Part shown: one piece after another, positions 9,598 to 19,570 of the stretch
How positions within the stretch are numbered: the first letter of the stretch is position 1
Layout: the number at the start of each line of letters is the position of its first letter
DNA from: Diphasiastrum complanatum
Lineage: Eukaryota > Streptophyta > Lycopodiopsida > Lycopodiales > Lycopodiaceae
Assembly: GCA_029204225.1 (NCBI GenBank)
Contig: CM055092.1
Coordinates: forward strand, 100,902,433-100,966,432
Length of the DNA: 64,000 nt
Direction of reading: 5' to 3'
Made by a program: the position numbers and the translations under genes
The notes under the pieces: model-generated
Told to the model about the DNA's origin: nothing
The model's database searches: none
The model's input: the letters and a program-made list of their open reading frames with translations, nothing else

Positions 9598-10255
9598 CAT
9601 CCCAACTGGCCAAGATGGGCAAGGTGGGGAGAGGAGGTGGAAGTGGTGCAGTGAGTGAAATGGTGGTGATGGGTGGGGGTTGCAGTGGTGGTAATGGCAA
9701 TCGGGCAAATCGGAGAAGAAATGGAGGGAAGGGTGATAATGATGGATGGGGATTGGGCGATGGCGAAGGTCGTGATTGGAGAGGGGGTGGAGATTGAAGT
9801 CAATGGTTGTGGGCTGTGAAAACGATTGCAGGCTGGACCGGGCTAAGAGTGGGGAATAGGGTGGCTGTGATGGGCGAAGTGTGGGCTGGGCTTGTGTGAG
9901 TGAAGATGGGCGGCGGGGATGGGATGTTGTGAAGACAGGGGACTACTGGTGAGCATTGAGCTGTGCAATCGTGTCATCGGGGCGTGGTTGGGACGAAGTG
10001 GCTGCTTGGGCATCGTGGCTGCTTGGGCAGTTTGGACACCACTAGCCTCAAGATGGACAATGGTTCTTTGATCAGAACTGTAGCCCAATCATAGACAATA
10101 TTCGGGCCATTCGTCATGGTCACCACAGCCACAATGAGCTTGGAAATGCGTAGGAGGCGGTGGGAGCTCACGATGAGAGTGGCAGAGAGAAACTAAACGG
10201 CCTCACAAAGGTTGGGATTTCTGATATGTGAGATCAGGTATCCGTTGTTGGTTTT
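9598..10255 (-). pseudogene. fragment of coiled-coil gene family K
   Basis: On the minus strand this segment reads NNGYLISHIRNPN, a TAG (10193-10195), FLSATLIVSSHRLLRISK, NIVYDWATVLIKE, and then a long proline/histidine/threonine-rich tail. The same order of words (NNGYLIEAINNP, stop, LLNNLLVVSSLRKDR, VPYDWHTFILNE, proline-rich tail) is found at 50000-50600, so the two are copies of one gene. Function unknown. It is bounded by the copia A LTR at 9597 and the H LTR at 10256, so it is only a slice. Highly biased composition (G-rich on the plus strand) makes frames on both strands open. Confidence 0.6.
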
Positions 10256-10449
10256 TGTGAGCAACCAAAACTCTCTAAGCTGCTCAACTCCTGAAGGCCG
10301 GTGTGTGGAATGATCCCCCCAACCATAGCTCCCCCCCCCCCCCCCCCCCTTGAGTCCACTACCTGCTACGACCCTTGCCAACTTGGACTTAGGCCCTCTG
10401 AGTGACCGGTCATGCCGAGGTCATGTCAGAACTAGACTGAGTCGTAACA
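10256..10449 (-). repeat. chromovirus H 3' LTR, internally shortened
   Basis: On the minus strand it starts TGTTACGACTC after the purine tract and ends near TGCTCACA. It keeps the LTR G landmarks (ACCTCGGC, GGCAAGGGTC, CTATGGTTGGG, ACACACCGGC) but lacks the middle third. It contains a run of about 22 C (plus strand, 10330-10351). Confidence 0.8.
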
Positions 10450-11280
10450 ATCCTTCTCTCTTTTGGCAAGTCATCGGTCCTCTCGATGACAAATCCTGGG
10501 TAAGACTTCTGCAAACACTGTTGCGTCTCCCAGGTAGCATCAGACAAAGGATGCCCTTTCCAAACCACTAGATACTCTCGGAGAAGACGATTCCTCAATC
10601 GTTGCTCTCTTCGATCTAGGACTCTATCTGGCCCATAATTTGTAGTGTCTTTCTCCTCCAGAGAAACTAGACCTTCTACCAGATTATCGCCATCGTGCAA
10701 ACATCGCTTGAGTTTGCTAACATGAAACACTGGATGCACCTTGCATCCCACAGGTAGCTGTAGCTTATAAGCCACACCACTAACCTTCTTGATAATCAAC
10801 CATGGTCCACAGAACCTAGGAGATATCTTGGCACACCTTCCTGTGCGTAGCACCTTCGACTAGGACTAGTAAATATACCCAATCTCCTACCTCAAATTCC
10901 TTGTAGGTACGGTTCTCACGAGCATAACTCTCTGCCCTGGCCATAGCCCTAGACAACTTATCCCATGCCATCTCTAGCCTCTGCTGCATCTAAGTCAAAA
11001 ACTCTGCGGTGCTAGGTACCTTCTGTGGAATGCCTATGGTAGTAGGACTCAATGGCCTAAAACCATAATTGAGCTCAAAGGGACTCAATCTAGTGGACAC
11101 ATGTCTCTTATCATTATACGCAAACTCCAATAGTGGTAAATGCTTTACCCAGTCTGTTTGCTTACCACTAACATATGCTCTAAGCATATCCTCTAAGATC
11201 TGGTTCACTCTCTCTGTTTGGCCATCCGTCTGAGGATGCTTAGTACTACTCATCCGCAACTGTGTTCCCAGCTTACTCAT
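10256..11280 (-). mobile_element. Ty3/gypsy chromovirus relic H
   Basis: Minus-strand relic related to G. From high to low coordinates it has the integrase core end (HPQTDGQTERVNQILEDMLR and LLEFAYNDKRHVSTRLSPFE), a TAG at 10990-10992, the integrase C-terminal domain, a chromodomain (VLDRREQRLRNRLLREYLVV, WKGHPLSDATWE), a purine tract (10450-10465) and a shortened LTR (10256-10449). Everything 5' of the integrase end is gone. G has CAG (8190-8192) where H has this TAG, so the stop arose by C to T change. Confidence 0.88.
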
Positions 11281-11700
11281 GATCTATCCCATCGTAGGAT
11301 CTAAACCAGATCACCCTCCGTGCCCTAGGCTTGAGACTTGTAACCAAGCAAGATCCATGACCTCTAGCACTAATGACATTCCATACCATTGCCAAGCACC
11401 ATTAGCCATCTCCTACCCCTTGATAGCTCTCATGCTATTCACATGTGAACTACCATCCACCTTCTCCTACGTAGATAGAAAATGAATGGTAATTGAGAAC
11501 TCCTCCCCTTTTATGCTAACAAGGTAGGAGTCTCCATGCCAAGTACATGTCCTTGATTATGACAAGTGGCATACATGTGGTCCAAGAGTCACTGGTCAAA
11601 TCAACAGACCCTAGTCCAACATATGGTGTCAAGTAAGATGTGGGACCCAAGGGGTTGGGTCTCTAACAAATCACATACTTGTCAACGGCAGCAACATTGA
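11281..11700. other. no recognised feature
   Basis: Non-coding sequence between chromovirus H and the LINE array. I see no open frame, LTR or RNA gene in it. Confidence 0.4.
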
Positions 11701-11819
11701 TCCACTCCGAATATACTTCCTAGGACTGCCCATATCACCTCTTTCTTCGGCAGGATCTGATGATATTTTGGCATCACTACTTTTCTACATATATCTATAT
11801 GGCTTTATTCTAGGGTTTC

Positions 11820-11945
11820 TCCCTTAGTTCTACTTGCATTTATAGTACTTGAGACATTTTTCCACTCCTATAGCTTTCATTATGCACACTTGACATGTAC
11901 TTCATCTTATATGCCTTTTTGGCATTTAAAAGACATCAATAAAGA
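11820..11945 (+). repeat. LINE 3' tail preceding ORF1
   Basis: Positions 11891-11944 (TGACATGTACTTCAT, CTTATATGCC, TTGGCAT, AAAGACAT, AATAAAG) match the tail of the downstream LINE copy at 15665-15721 word for word with few changes. This is therefore a LINE 3' untranslated end lying directly upstream of another copy's ORF1. The ATG at 11890 that opens the long frame belongs to this tail, not to a genuine ORF1 start. Confidence 0.7.
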
Positions 11946-12830
11946 TCTCTCTGATACTGTTGATACGCAGGCAGTACTGGCCTGCGTGCCAACCTCCGTC
12001 TCTGTCCCTTCCTCCTCCTCCTCCTCCTCTTCTTCCCCTTCCTCTTTTTCTTCCCCCTTCACAGACCCGGCTCCTACTCCCCTTCGAGCCAACCCTCCTG
12101 CTAGGATCCTACATTTTCCTAAACCCCCTACTGCCCCACCCATCCTTTATACCCCATCCAAAGCAACCGAACTATTCTCTTCTTTCCAAGAAGATCAGTT
12201 CCGGAATGACTTCCAGGTCATGAAGATGGAGCTGTCCCAGCTTAAGGAGACCGTTGCAACGCTAATCATCGAAAAGAATGACATGCAGGCCAGAATTTTG
12301 CAATTGGAAAAAGCAATGGGCGACAAACAGGTTTCATCCTCCAAATCCACCACTACTATGATCAAAGCACTAGAGCAGAAGATTGAACAGCAGAAGGAAG
12401 AAGCTCTCTCTTGGGCGTCGATATTGAAGAAAGGCACTAAACCCAGTGCTCCCATTACCTCGGTAATTTCAGCCATGATCCAGGAAGAGAAATCTAGAGA
12501 GCAAAAGGCACTTAATATCAGAGTCAGAGGGATCCCAGACATGCAAGACACCACAGCCGAAGCCACACATTTTCTGGACACCACACTAGGACACCGAACG
12601 GAGGGATTGGACATGGCATGGAGGACCTCCAGAGATACCGCCACTCTGGTTATCCGCTTCACCTCATTGGCTACTAGACGGGATGCTCTGCGATGCAGAG
12701 CTAAGCTCCGCGGCACCACTATTTTTATGGACGATGACCTTATGTACATCCAGATGGAGGAGAGACGTAAGGCCTTCCAGGAGGCCAGAGAGTCATATAT
12801 AGAGATGGACGAGTGCGTCTTCTTGATAGC
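11946..12830 (+). pseudogene. LINE ORF1: coiled coil plus RRM-like domain
   Basis: The frame encodes a serine/proline-rich start, a coiled coil (FQVMKMELSQLKETVATLII, EKNDMQARILQLEKAMG), and an RRM-like RNA-binding domain of the L1 ORF1 type (ALNIRVRGIPDMQDTTAEAT, TLVIRFTSLATRRDALRCRA, KLRGTTIFMDDDLMYIQMEE). This protein would coat LINE RNA. The open frame extends from 11890 to 13014, but the first 18 codons come from an upstream LINE tail and the codons after about 12840 belong to the second ORF (endonuclease start, RDLGFPGLGAPRGPIHTTFG). So ORF1 and the start of ORF2 are fused, probably by deletion. I place the native start near 11950-12010 without proof. Confidence 0.75.
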
Positions 12831-12835
12831 ACTCT

Positions 12836-13715
12836 CACAGGACCTTCTCATTAGGGATTTGGGGTTCCCGGGGTTGGGAGCACCCCGGGGCCCCATCCAC
12901 ACCACCTTTGGATTGGGTGTGGAATTGTGCTGGCATACATTCATCGAGCCCAGAGTGTGGACTTCCTTCTTTTCCTGGATACAGATGGGACTTAGTATTC
13001 CGACCAGAGACTAGCGGCCGGGGTTCAGGAGGGGTCGCATGTTTATACAGAGAGTCTCTCCACTGTACCCATCAGTATATCAGACGATTTCTCTATCGAG
13101 CATACCTAGAGTAGACTTGGAGTAGCCATTTAGGAGTTAAGCCAGATTTCTACCGGGCCTACCTTTTGGAGCTGGATGTATCAGGGACCCCAGTCATGCC
13201 ACGCTACTTGGATTCAGGGATATCACATTGCCTCAGATTCACACTGGGACAGCTCGGGGTGTCTTCTCACCAGCTAGCTATTGAGACGGGGAGGTTCCAT
13301 GATATTCCCAGAGTGGAGGAGATTTGCCAGTTGTGCTCCCTCGGTGAGGTGGAGTCTGAGGAGCATTTTATCTTCAGATGCCTAGTATATTATGAGATCA
13401 GAGGGAGATATCACTACTTGTTTCGAGACATACCTACCACTCTACGTTCTCTCATAGCCTATGAGGACCCATGGTGTGTCGCGCTGATGGTACACGAGAT
13501 GGTCATATTGCGGAGAGATCTACACGGGACATCCCAGCACATTACATCTCAGTCATTGATCACTTCATTCTTTACTAGACGGAGATCACGTGTCTCAGTA
13601 CCCGAGGATGATGACTACTATGACGACAAGAATGACAGTCGTTTACATGCCCACAGAGATTAGAGACGATGTACTACCCATACTGCCAGGATAGCCATAC
13701 CTCATAGATCCCAGT
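12836..13715 (+). pseudogene. LINE ORF2 remnant, copy 1
   Basis: Begins with the endonuclease leader (GLGAPRGPIHTTFG), passes through a compressed endonuclease stretch (DFLLFLDTDGT, GGVACLYRESL), then jumps to the C-terminus. A 165-residue frame from 13166 contains PRYLDSGISHCLRFTLGQLG, a zinc-finger-like motif ICQLCSLGEVESEEHFIFRC, and the tail SLIAYEDPWCVALMVHEM to RRRSRVSVPEDDDYY. The C-x2-C...H-x5-C spacing matches the zinc finger after LINE RT. The RT itself is missing. The tail repeats in copy 2 at 15150-15370. Confidence 0.75.
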
Positions 13716-15729
13716 GCTAGGGATTTGGGGTGCCCCGGGGTGGGAGCACCTCGGGGCCCCATCCACACCACCTTCGGATTGGAGTGTGGAACTATGCTGA
13801 CATACACTCATCTTCTATGGCAGGCGACCTTGTTGATTTCATTACAGGCAGGGATATATTATTCTTCATGGAGACACACGAGAGCCCAGAGCGAGGACTT
13901 CCTTCCTTTCCTGGATACCGATGGGATTCAGTATTCCGACGAGAGACTAGATCTACTAGTGGATGTGGTTCAGGTGGGGTCGCTTGCTTGTACAGGGAGG
14001 CTCTTCACTCGAGTATTGACTTCATCCGACATGACGAGCAGGGCCACTACACATGGACTCGCATCGTGGGTCAGGATATTGGCTTGGATAGAGATCTTTT
14101 TATTGCAGCATTTTACTTTCCAACAAAGTCCTCGTCTTTTGCTGAGGGTATTGGATCTCCATATCATGACCTCTCACCAGATATTATCAGATTTTCAGAG
14201 TGGGGGCATATTCTCCTCACAGGGGATTTTAATGCTCGGACATCTTCACGAGAGACAGAGTTCTTCGACACCACTGATCAGCTATGTGTTCGTGCCTTGG
14301 ACAGTGATATGCTTGGAGTCACCAGGACCTCCGCGGATAGTTTTGGACCTACTACTTCATATGGTGAGCACTTATTGCAGTTTGGAGAGGCACATGAGCT
14401 AGCCATTTATAATGGCCTACCCTGCTGGCCACATTCAGACAATTACACATGCCACTCTCACAGTGGAGGACATAGTGTCGTTGACTATCTCATGGGGTCA
14501 CCATCCTTTGTACCCACAGTTTCTGACTTCCAAATCTTCCCCACCACCCTTTCTGATCACTCATTTCTCTCCTTCGATATCGGCCACCTCCCACCCACTC
14601 ACCCAACTACACTACCCACACTTACCCGAGCACCCACGTACACATTTGATCCCACTCAGTCGACACCCAGGCGGATTTCCTCACCACCTCTCTCCACACG
14701 GCCGCATCATTAACCCTCCCCACAAAACCCCACCCTAGAAAGACCTGACGCACACCTCGAACACTACACCCTCCTTGGTACGATATTGAGTGCCGCTCTC
14801 TCCATCAGTCAGTAACCCACTCACGCATCCATGCCCCACATCTGGTTCGATCTTCCAGATGTTCCTACCGTCGTGCTCTCCGCCATAAGAAACGCTCCCA
14901 TGATGATTCTGAAGCGAAACGTCTCATTGACCTTCTTTTTAGCTCTTCTTCGGGCGCTTTCTGGCACAAGTTCATTCCTCGCTCTCCACCACCCCTCTTG
15001 GAAGACCTCCGCATATGGACTGATTATGCTACTAGCCTGTACACAGTTCCTACCGACTCACCTATCGCCATATCTCCACGGCCACTTGCGTTCTCCTTTT
15101 TCACATCTGACATGGTACTTGCGGCCATTAAGAAGCTGAAGTCATCTCTCATAGCTTATGAGGACCCACGGTGTGTCGCTCTCATGGTACACGAGATGTC
15201 CAGACTACGGAGAGATCTATACGAGACACCCCAGCATTTTACCTCACAGCCATTGATTACTTCGCTCTTTACTAGACGGAGATCGCATGATTTAGTACCT
15301 GAGGATGAGGATTATGATGAGGATGACGACGAGGATGTTGGCCGCTCTCATGCTCATAGAGATCAGAGACAATGTACCTCTCACCATCAGGATACCACCA
15401 GGATTACTAGACATTCTACGTAGGGGCGTACTTCTACTACTATCACACATACACGTGCTCATACTCACAGATGCCACCGGCAAACTCCAGTGCTTTCCCA
15501 TACTGTGGCTCGCATTACATCTTTTTACAGCAGCAGCACAGTAGATGCAGCATAGCCTTGACATCTTACCCGAGACACATATGATTATTATTATGCACAT
15601 TCTCGCATTTTCTTCATTACAGTTTGGAGACGTTTTTTATACGCTCCCATGGTTACCACATACATGACATGTACTTCATTAGTCTTATATGCCTTTTGGC
15701 ATGGAAAAGACATTGATAAAGCTTTCTTT

Positions 15730-15731
<2 letters not shown>
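13716..15731 (+). mobile_element. LINE copy 2: endonuclease fused to ORF2 C-terminus, with 3' tail
   Basis: An L1-type non-LTR element, plus strand, lacking ORF1 and the whole RT. It starts with the endonuclease leader at about 13716, joined without a 3' tail to the end of copy 1. It runs through an endonuclease (13730-14713) and a linker with frame changes (14700-15140). It is fused at about 15145 to the ORF2 tail also seen in copy 1 (SLIAYEDPRCVALMVHEM, PLITSLFTRRRSHDLVPEDE). It ends with the conserved 3' motif (15665-15721) and the CT/CA microsatellite. Confidence 0.8.
13730..14713 (+). pseudogene. LINE apurinic-type endonuclease domain
   Basis: A 327-residue frame of the exonuclease-endonuclease-phosphatase fold: VWNYADIHSSSMAGDLVDFI (start strand), DILFFMETHESPE (catalytic glutamate region), YRWDSVFRRE, GSGGVACLYREAL, HYTWTRIVGQD, FYFP, HILLTGDFNARTSS (the conserved GDFN motif), ELAIYNGLP, and SDHSFLSFDIG (the SDH motif). 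This enzyme nicks target DNA to prime reverse transcription. The key GDFN and SDH motifs are present. The frame then runs into proline/threonine-rich sequence and stops before RT, so the element is dead despite an intact domain. Confidence 0.85.

Positions 15732-15821
<90 letters not shown>
15732..15821. repeat. (CT)n(CA)n microsatellite at LINE 3' end
   Basis: About 60 bases of CT dinucleotides followed by about 30 of CA. It starts within a dozen bases of the LINE tail AATAAAG-like motif, so it is probably the expanded 3' tail repeat. Open frames on both strands here are artefacts. Confidence 0.9.
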
Positions 15822-15824
<3 letters not shown>

Positions 15825-15950
15825 CAAATTTTATCTCAAGTTTGTGTAAGTATCCCAAAAAGTACAACGTATTTTCCTTTCTTTCCACATGTAATTTTTA
15901 GAGTCTAAAGAGGAACTTTTTGTAGCATGACATTTAAAAACTAAACTTAC

Positions 15951-16227
15951 TACAATGCTCATGTCAGGACCATTATCCTCAATAAGAACAAGCACTCCTC
16001 CGCCTGGGGCCTGCATCACCTCTGCTCGTACCCATCCACCTGAAGGGGAATGTTGTAATACACCATCCAATAGCCTGCTCAAAGCATGGTGTAAGATGTC
16101 TTCCTCAACTGCAGCTATCAATGGGAAAGCATGTGGACTGTTGAGTTGAAGAGTTTGATTTTTTGTAAGAGCCAGACCATTTGCAGCTTTAACAAGCTTC
16201 AGGAGAACATCTGCAACATCACATGTT
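15951..16227 (-). CDS. CSK: chloroplast sensor kinase, ATPase-domain exon
   Basis: A 277-base minus-strand exon bounded by an acceptor (TTTATGTGCAG before 16227) and a consensus donor (GTAAGT after 15951). It encodes TCDVADVLLKLVKAANGLAL, FPLIAAVEEDILHHALSRLL, GWVRAEVMQAPGGGVLVLIE and DNGPDMSIV. This resembles the C-terminal histidine-kinase-type ATPase region of chloroplast sensor kinase, the plastid protein that links the redox state of photosynthesis to chloroplast transcription. The N-box asparagine and the usual D-x-G-x-G are altered (SRLLDG, EDNGPD), as in plant CSK as I recall it. The last exon(s), with the remaining ATPase residues, are not visible to the left. The codon split (AG|A, Arg) joins perfectly to the exon at 19317-19570. 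Confidence 0.82.
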
Positions 16228-19200
16228 CTGCACATAAAAGCAGTGAATGAACATTGAAATAAGTAAAATCAAACAATAATCCATATTAAAGTACTGTAAA
16301 AACATTGAAGAGCCAAAAATGGCAAATTAGGATACAAAACAAAACTTTCTTGAAAAGCAATCTCAAGTGCAAATGCAACATTTCTTAAGATAATACTGAG
16401 ACATAATCTCCTTACAATATGTGGTCAATTTATAGGCTTGTAAAAATCTTTACATGGCATTTTCATAAAGTTTAATTGCCAAGGACACCCCAACATATTA
16501 ACGAATCACACAATTCCAATTTGTAGCTACAAACATTGTTGTCACTTTTTGTGAAAGAGAAACTCGTAGAAGTAAAAAATCGAAGTATGATCTAAATTTG
16601 AAATAGAGAGGTCAGTGTATAGAAGAATTATTATCGAATGATGAGGATTACAAGCTCCCAGCATATGACAATGAAAATACGAATGTAGATTGAGCTAATC
16701 AATTTCCAAGGGCTTGAACAAGGACCAGGAATTGAGATCAAGGATCTTCTTCTCTTCCAGCAATTGGGAACCACGAAAATTGATCTTCATCAACATAAAC
16801 ATCCACATTGTTTTTGCTCACAGTTTGCTATCAATAATCTGGCTTCTAATGCCTATTTCTAAAGGCATTTTCTATCAGCAATTTGACCTTTGGGATGAGT
16901 GCAGCCTCCTATTATCAGGAATTGGCCTCCGTTATTGCTATCCACTGGAGATCTGCTTCCTATTCATGATTGTTGTTTCTTTCCCAATGTCACCAATTGT
17001 TTATTTTCTACCAGCAATTACATTTCTGAGACTTGGTTACTTCAGCAGTTGTTCTTCTGCATATGTGTTGCACCGATTGTCTTCCAGAGTCCAAATCCGT
17101 ATTGTGCCTATAGTTTCCATGAACTGCAATTTGTTGGCGAACAAAACTCGATTCATCAATACATCATTTGGGCTCGATTCGAATTGGAATAAGTTGGACG
17201 AGACAAAATAAAATAAATGGATTCTTGAATGATGCTAATCATCAGCGGTTCTCAATTTTGCCTTTCAATGTTTGAATGCGTATTTGAATGTTTGCCTTAG
17301 TGTACTGTGTGATGGATGTTTGATGATGGATCATGGATAAATCATAGATTACAATGCTAAGTGGACGTTAAAACAGGGAAGCTAGTTTGTGAAGCTTGAA
17401 TTGTGTGTCCATTCAACATTGTCATGTGCACTTGTGATTCTGTTGACACTAATTTGGTTTCAGGCTTCAGCTTTCTACAAGCAATAGTGAACTTTAGAAT
17501 GTATGTATTCATTAACAATCTAATATCTATAAGATTTTAAAGACATTTTGACCATAATATGCATTTTTCATCACTTTTTTTTATCAGCGGTATTCATTCT
17601 AGATATTACTACAGCTACTGTTCCATCTGATCGGGCCTGAATATTTGATTAGACCAGAGTTGCAAATTCCGTTCCGGAACGCGATCCGGGAAATCCAATT
17701 AGGGTTTCTCGGAACACAATTTTGTTTTTTGTTTTTTTGGGGTGCCAAAAGGGTATCAGATTAAGGGTGTTTTCAAGAGCAATTCACTTATCTAGTTTGC
17801 TCCGAGTTCCAAGAGGAGTACGGTCCAATTTTGGGCCATTAAGTGATTCTTTATTGAACATCTCTATTTCTGTATTATGTGAAATGAAATCACATGGAAC
17901 CTTATTAAATGGCAGCAAACTGACAAAAATTATGAAGCATAAGCACCCATCTCAGAAGCATAAGCACAAGCATCCCTTCGAACGGTCGTGTGTGTGTGAG
18001 TTCTCTGTGTCGGGAGTCTTTAATCTTCTTTCATATGCCATTTGTAACAGAGTTTATAGTTGTTTCAACTCCAATCTTGGATTGTAATCATTCCATCATG
18101 TCCACCATCCAAGTACTATTAAATATCAAAAAAAAACTGGCCATTAGTCTTTTTTTCACAAAAAAAAATAAATTTCGCGATCTGGGTCGCGGATCGCGAT
18201 CCGCTGCAACTCTGGATTAGACTATCACTAAGTGATTTTTATCACCTATCCAACAGACTTGAGATAGCAACGTATCGCTACGCCTTCTACATGTGCTTCG
18301 TCTAGTTCTTACATGGATATGATTCTTCTAGATTAGATCAGATTGATGAGCACATAATTTCCATGAAACATCTGTACAGGAGCAGCACATTTCATTTGCA
18401 TCGATGCTGATTGAAATATGGGACCTCATCAGGCAGTTGATTCCTCATTATTACAAGGGGTTATGTTTCTAACCTAAGTATTATTCTATCTGAGGTGCTG
18501 TCCGTTCTGTTTCTGCTTTTGTTCCAGTTTCTCTTCCAGTTGCACATCTAAATTATGCTTTAGATCATCTCGAAATGTGAAATTGGAGTTGTTTGTTGAA
18601 TAGGTTCATATGCCAACTGCATCCAAGATTTACTTGGTACAGTTGCTTTATGAAAACCATCAAAAGCGCAACTCCAATAAGGCAGATTGTTCAATATTCT
18701 GGAGTTCCAGCAGTTCCACATCACATATGAGTCTGCTCTTATTGTACAGTAGCTTATTTTTTTGACATTTACACTATAAAAATTTCAAGGGGAAGCAAAA
18801 AAAATTACGAAAAAGTAAAAAAGCAAAAAAAATAAAATTGCATTCCAGAAAACCCTAACCCTAAATTCCAGAACACCTTCTGGAACTCATAATACAATTA
18901 TGATTCGGAAAAATACTTTTCCCACTTCAATTTGAATTTCCTACACTTGGGCTTAAATAGTGAGAAATGTGACGTTAACTCTACCTTAATTATACTCTCT
19001 ACTGGACAACACTTTTGGGCATGCAATTATCTGAAAATGAGACTCAAATTTGCACTTATGAGAAATTTGAGAGAACATTTTTTCGGTTTATATTTAAATT
19101 TTCTTCAGTTATTGCTCATTTTGGATATTAAAAAGCTACGTAATTCTCTAGGTTTTCAGACACTAATGTGCCCAAACCATTTTGAAAAAGAAAAAGAAAA

Positions 19201-19316
19201 ATCAACCCTAGTTGTTGAACCAGCCGTAATTGAGTTCAAAATTTGACAAACAGTAGCTGGTTATTAGTGGTATGAAAGAGCAAAACTAGAAACTTTATGA
19301 AATAAAAAATTGGAAC
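16228..19316 (-). other. CSK intron with transposon content
   Basis: A 3,089-base intron defined by the matching phases of the two CSK exons. It holds a hAT-type MITE at 17655-18214. A stretch at about 16700-17200 has repeated CAGCAATT-like words reminiscent of a copia leader. The rest is AT-rich with short telomere-like AACCCTAACCCTAAA at about 18852-18866. No other coding signal is seen. Confidence 0.65.
17655..18214. mobile_element. hAT-type miniature element (MITE)
   Basis: A 560-base element starts CAGAGTTGCA and ends TGCAACTCTG, a perfect 10-base terminal inverted repeat. It is flanked by GATTAGAC at both 17647-17654 and 18215-18222, a perfect 8-bp target duplication. Both the duplication length and the CAG...CTG ends are hAT hallmarks. 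Subterminal CG-rich blocks (CCGTTCCGGAACGCGATCC and TCGCGGATCGCGATCC) are also inverted-repeat-like. No transposase is encoded, so it depends on an enzyme elsewhere. Confidence 0.9.
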
Positions 19317-19570
19317 CTTAAATTTCGATTGTAGAGTGGTGCAAGTGTCATCGGTGGCATTGGAAGTTCTTTGTCTCTCCCAACTGGAGGTGATGTAGAA
19401 GCCAAAGCTTGTGTTGAACATGAGGGATTTTCTCCCAAAGAGTTGTGTAATTCTCCCAAGTTTGGGCCTGATCTAATTGTTGGCCCAAAAACACCCCATC
19501 TTGATGGTTTGCGAGGATTCTCCAAGATGGCATTTACATTCTGCCTAAGTTGAATCAAACGAGCACCATT
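19317..19570 (-). CDS. CSK: chloroplast sensor kinase, linker exon
   Basis: A 254-base minus-strand exon between an acceptor (TAAGTGCAG before 19570) and a donor (AAG|GTTCC after 19317). It begins in phase 0 with NGARLIQLRQNVNAILENPR and continues WGVFGPTIRSGPNLGELHNS, then KELPMPPMTLAPLYNRNLR. The PMPPMTLAPL words and the following -R|TCDVADVLL junction correspond to the segment between the dimerisation-like and ATPase domains of plant CSK. The downstream intron (16228-19316) is 3.1 kb. The exon or exons encoding the GAF and dimerisation regions should lie beyond 19571 but I did not find them in the window. Confidence 0.75.

Noticed and set aside
9585-10088. Histidine/proline/threonine-rich minus frames and glycine-rich plus frames
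   Set aside because: Extreme purine bias opens both strands. I accept only the K-family match, not separate genes.
12195-12944. A 249-residue minus-strand frame opposite the LINE ORF1
   Set aside because: Shadow of ORF1, whose coiled coil and RRM-like words are clearly on the plus strand.
15591-15901. Open frames made of LSLSLS/REREREREH-like repeats on both strands
   Set aside because: They are translations of the CT/CA microsatellite and adjoining LINE tail, not genes.
18850-18870. Telomere-like CCCTAACCCTAAA words (also at 40776, 47650 and 63425)
   Set aside because: Only two or three units each; plant DNA contains many such short matches and no array is present.
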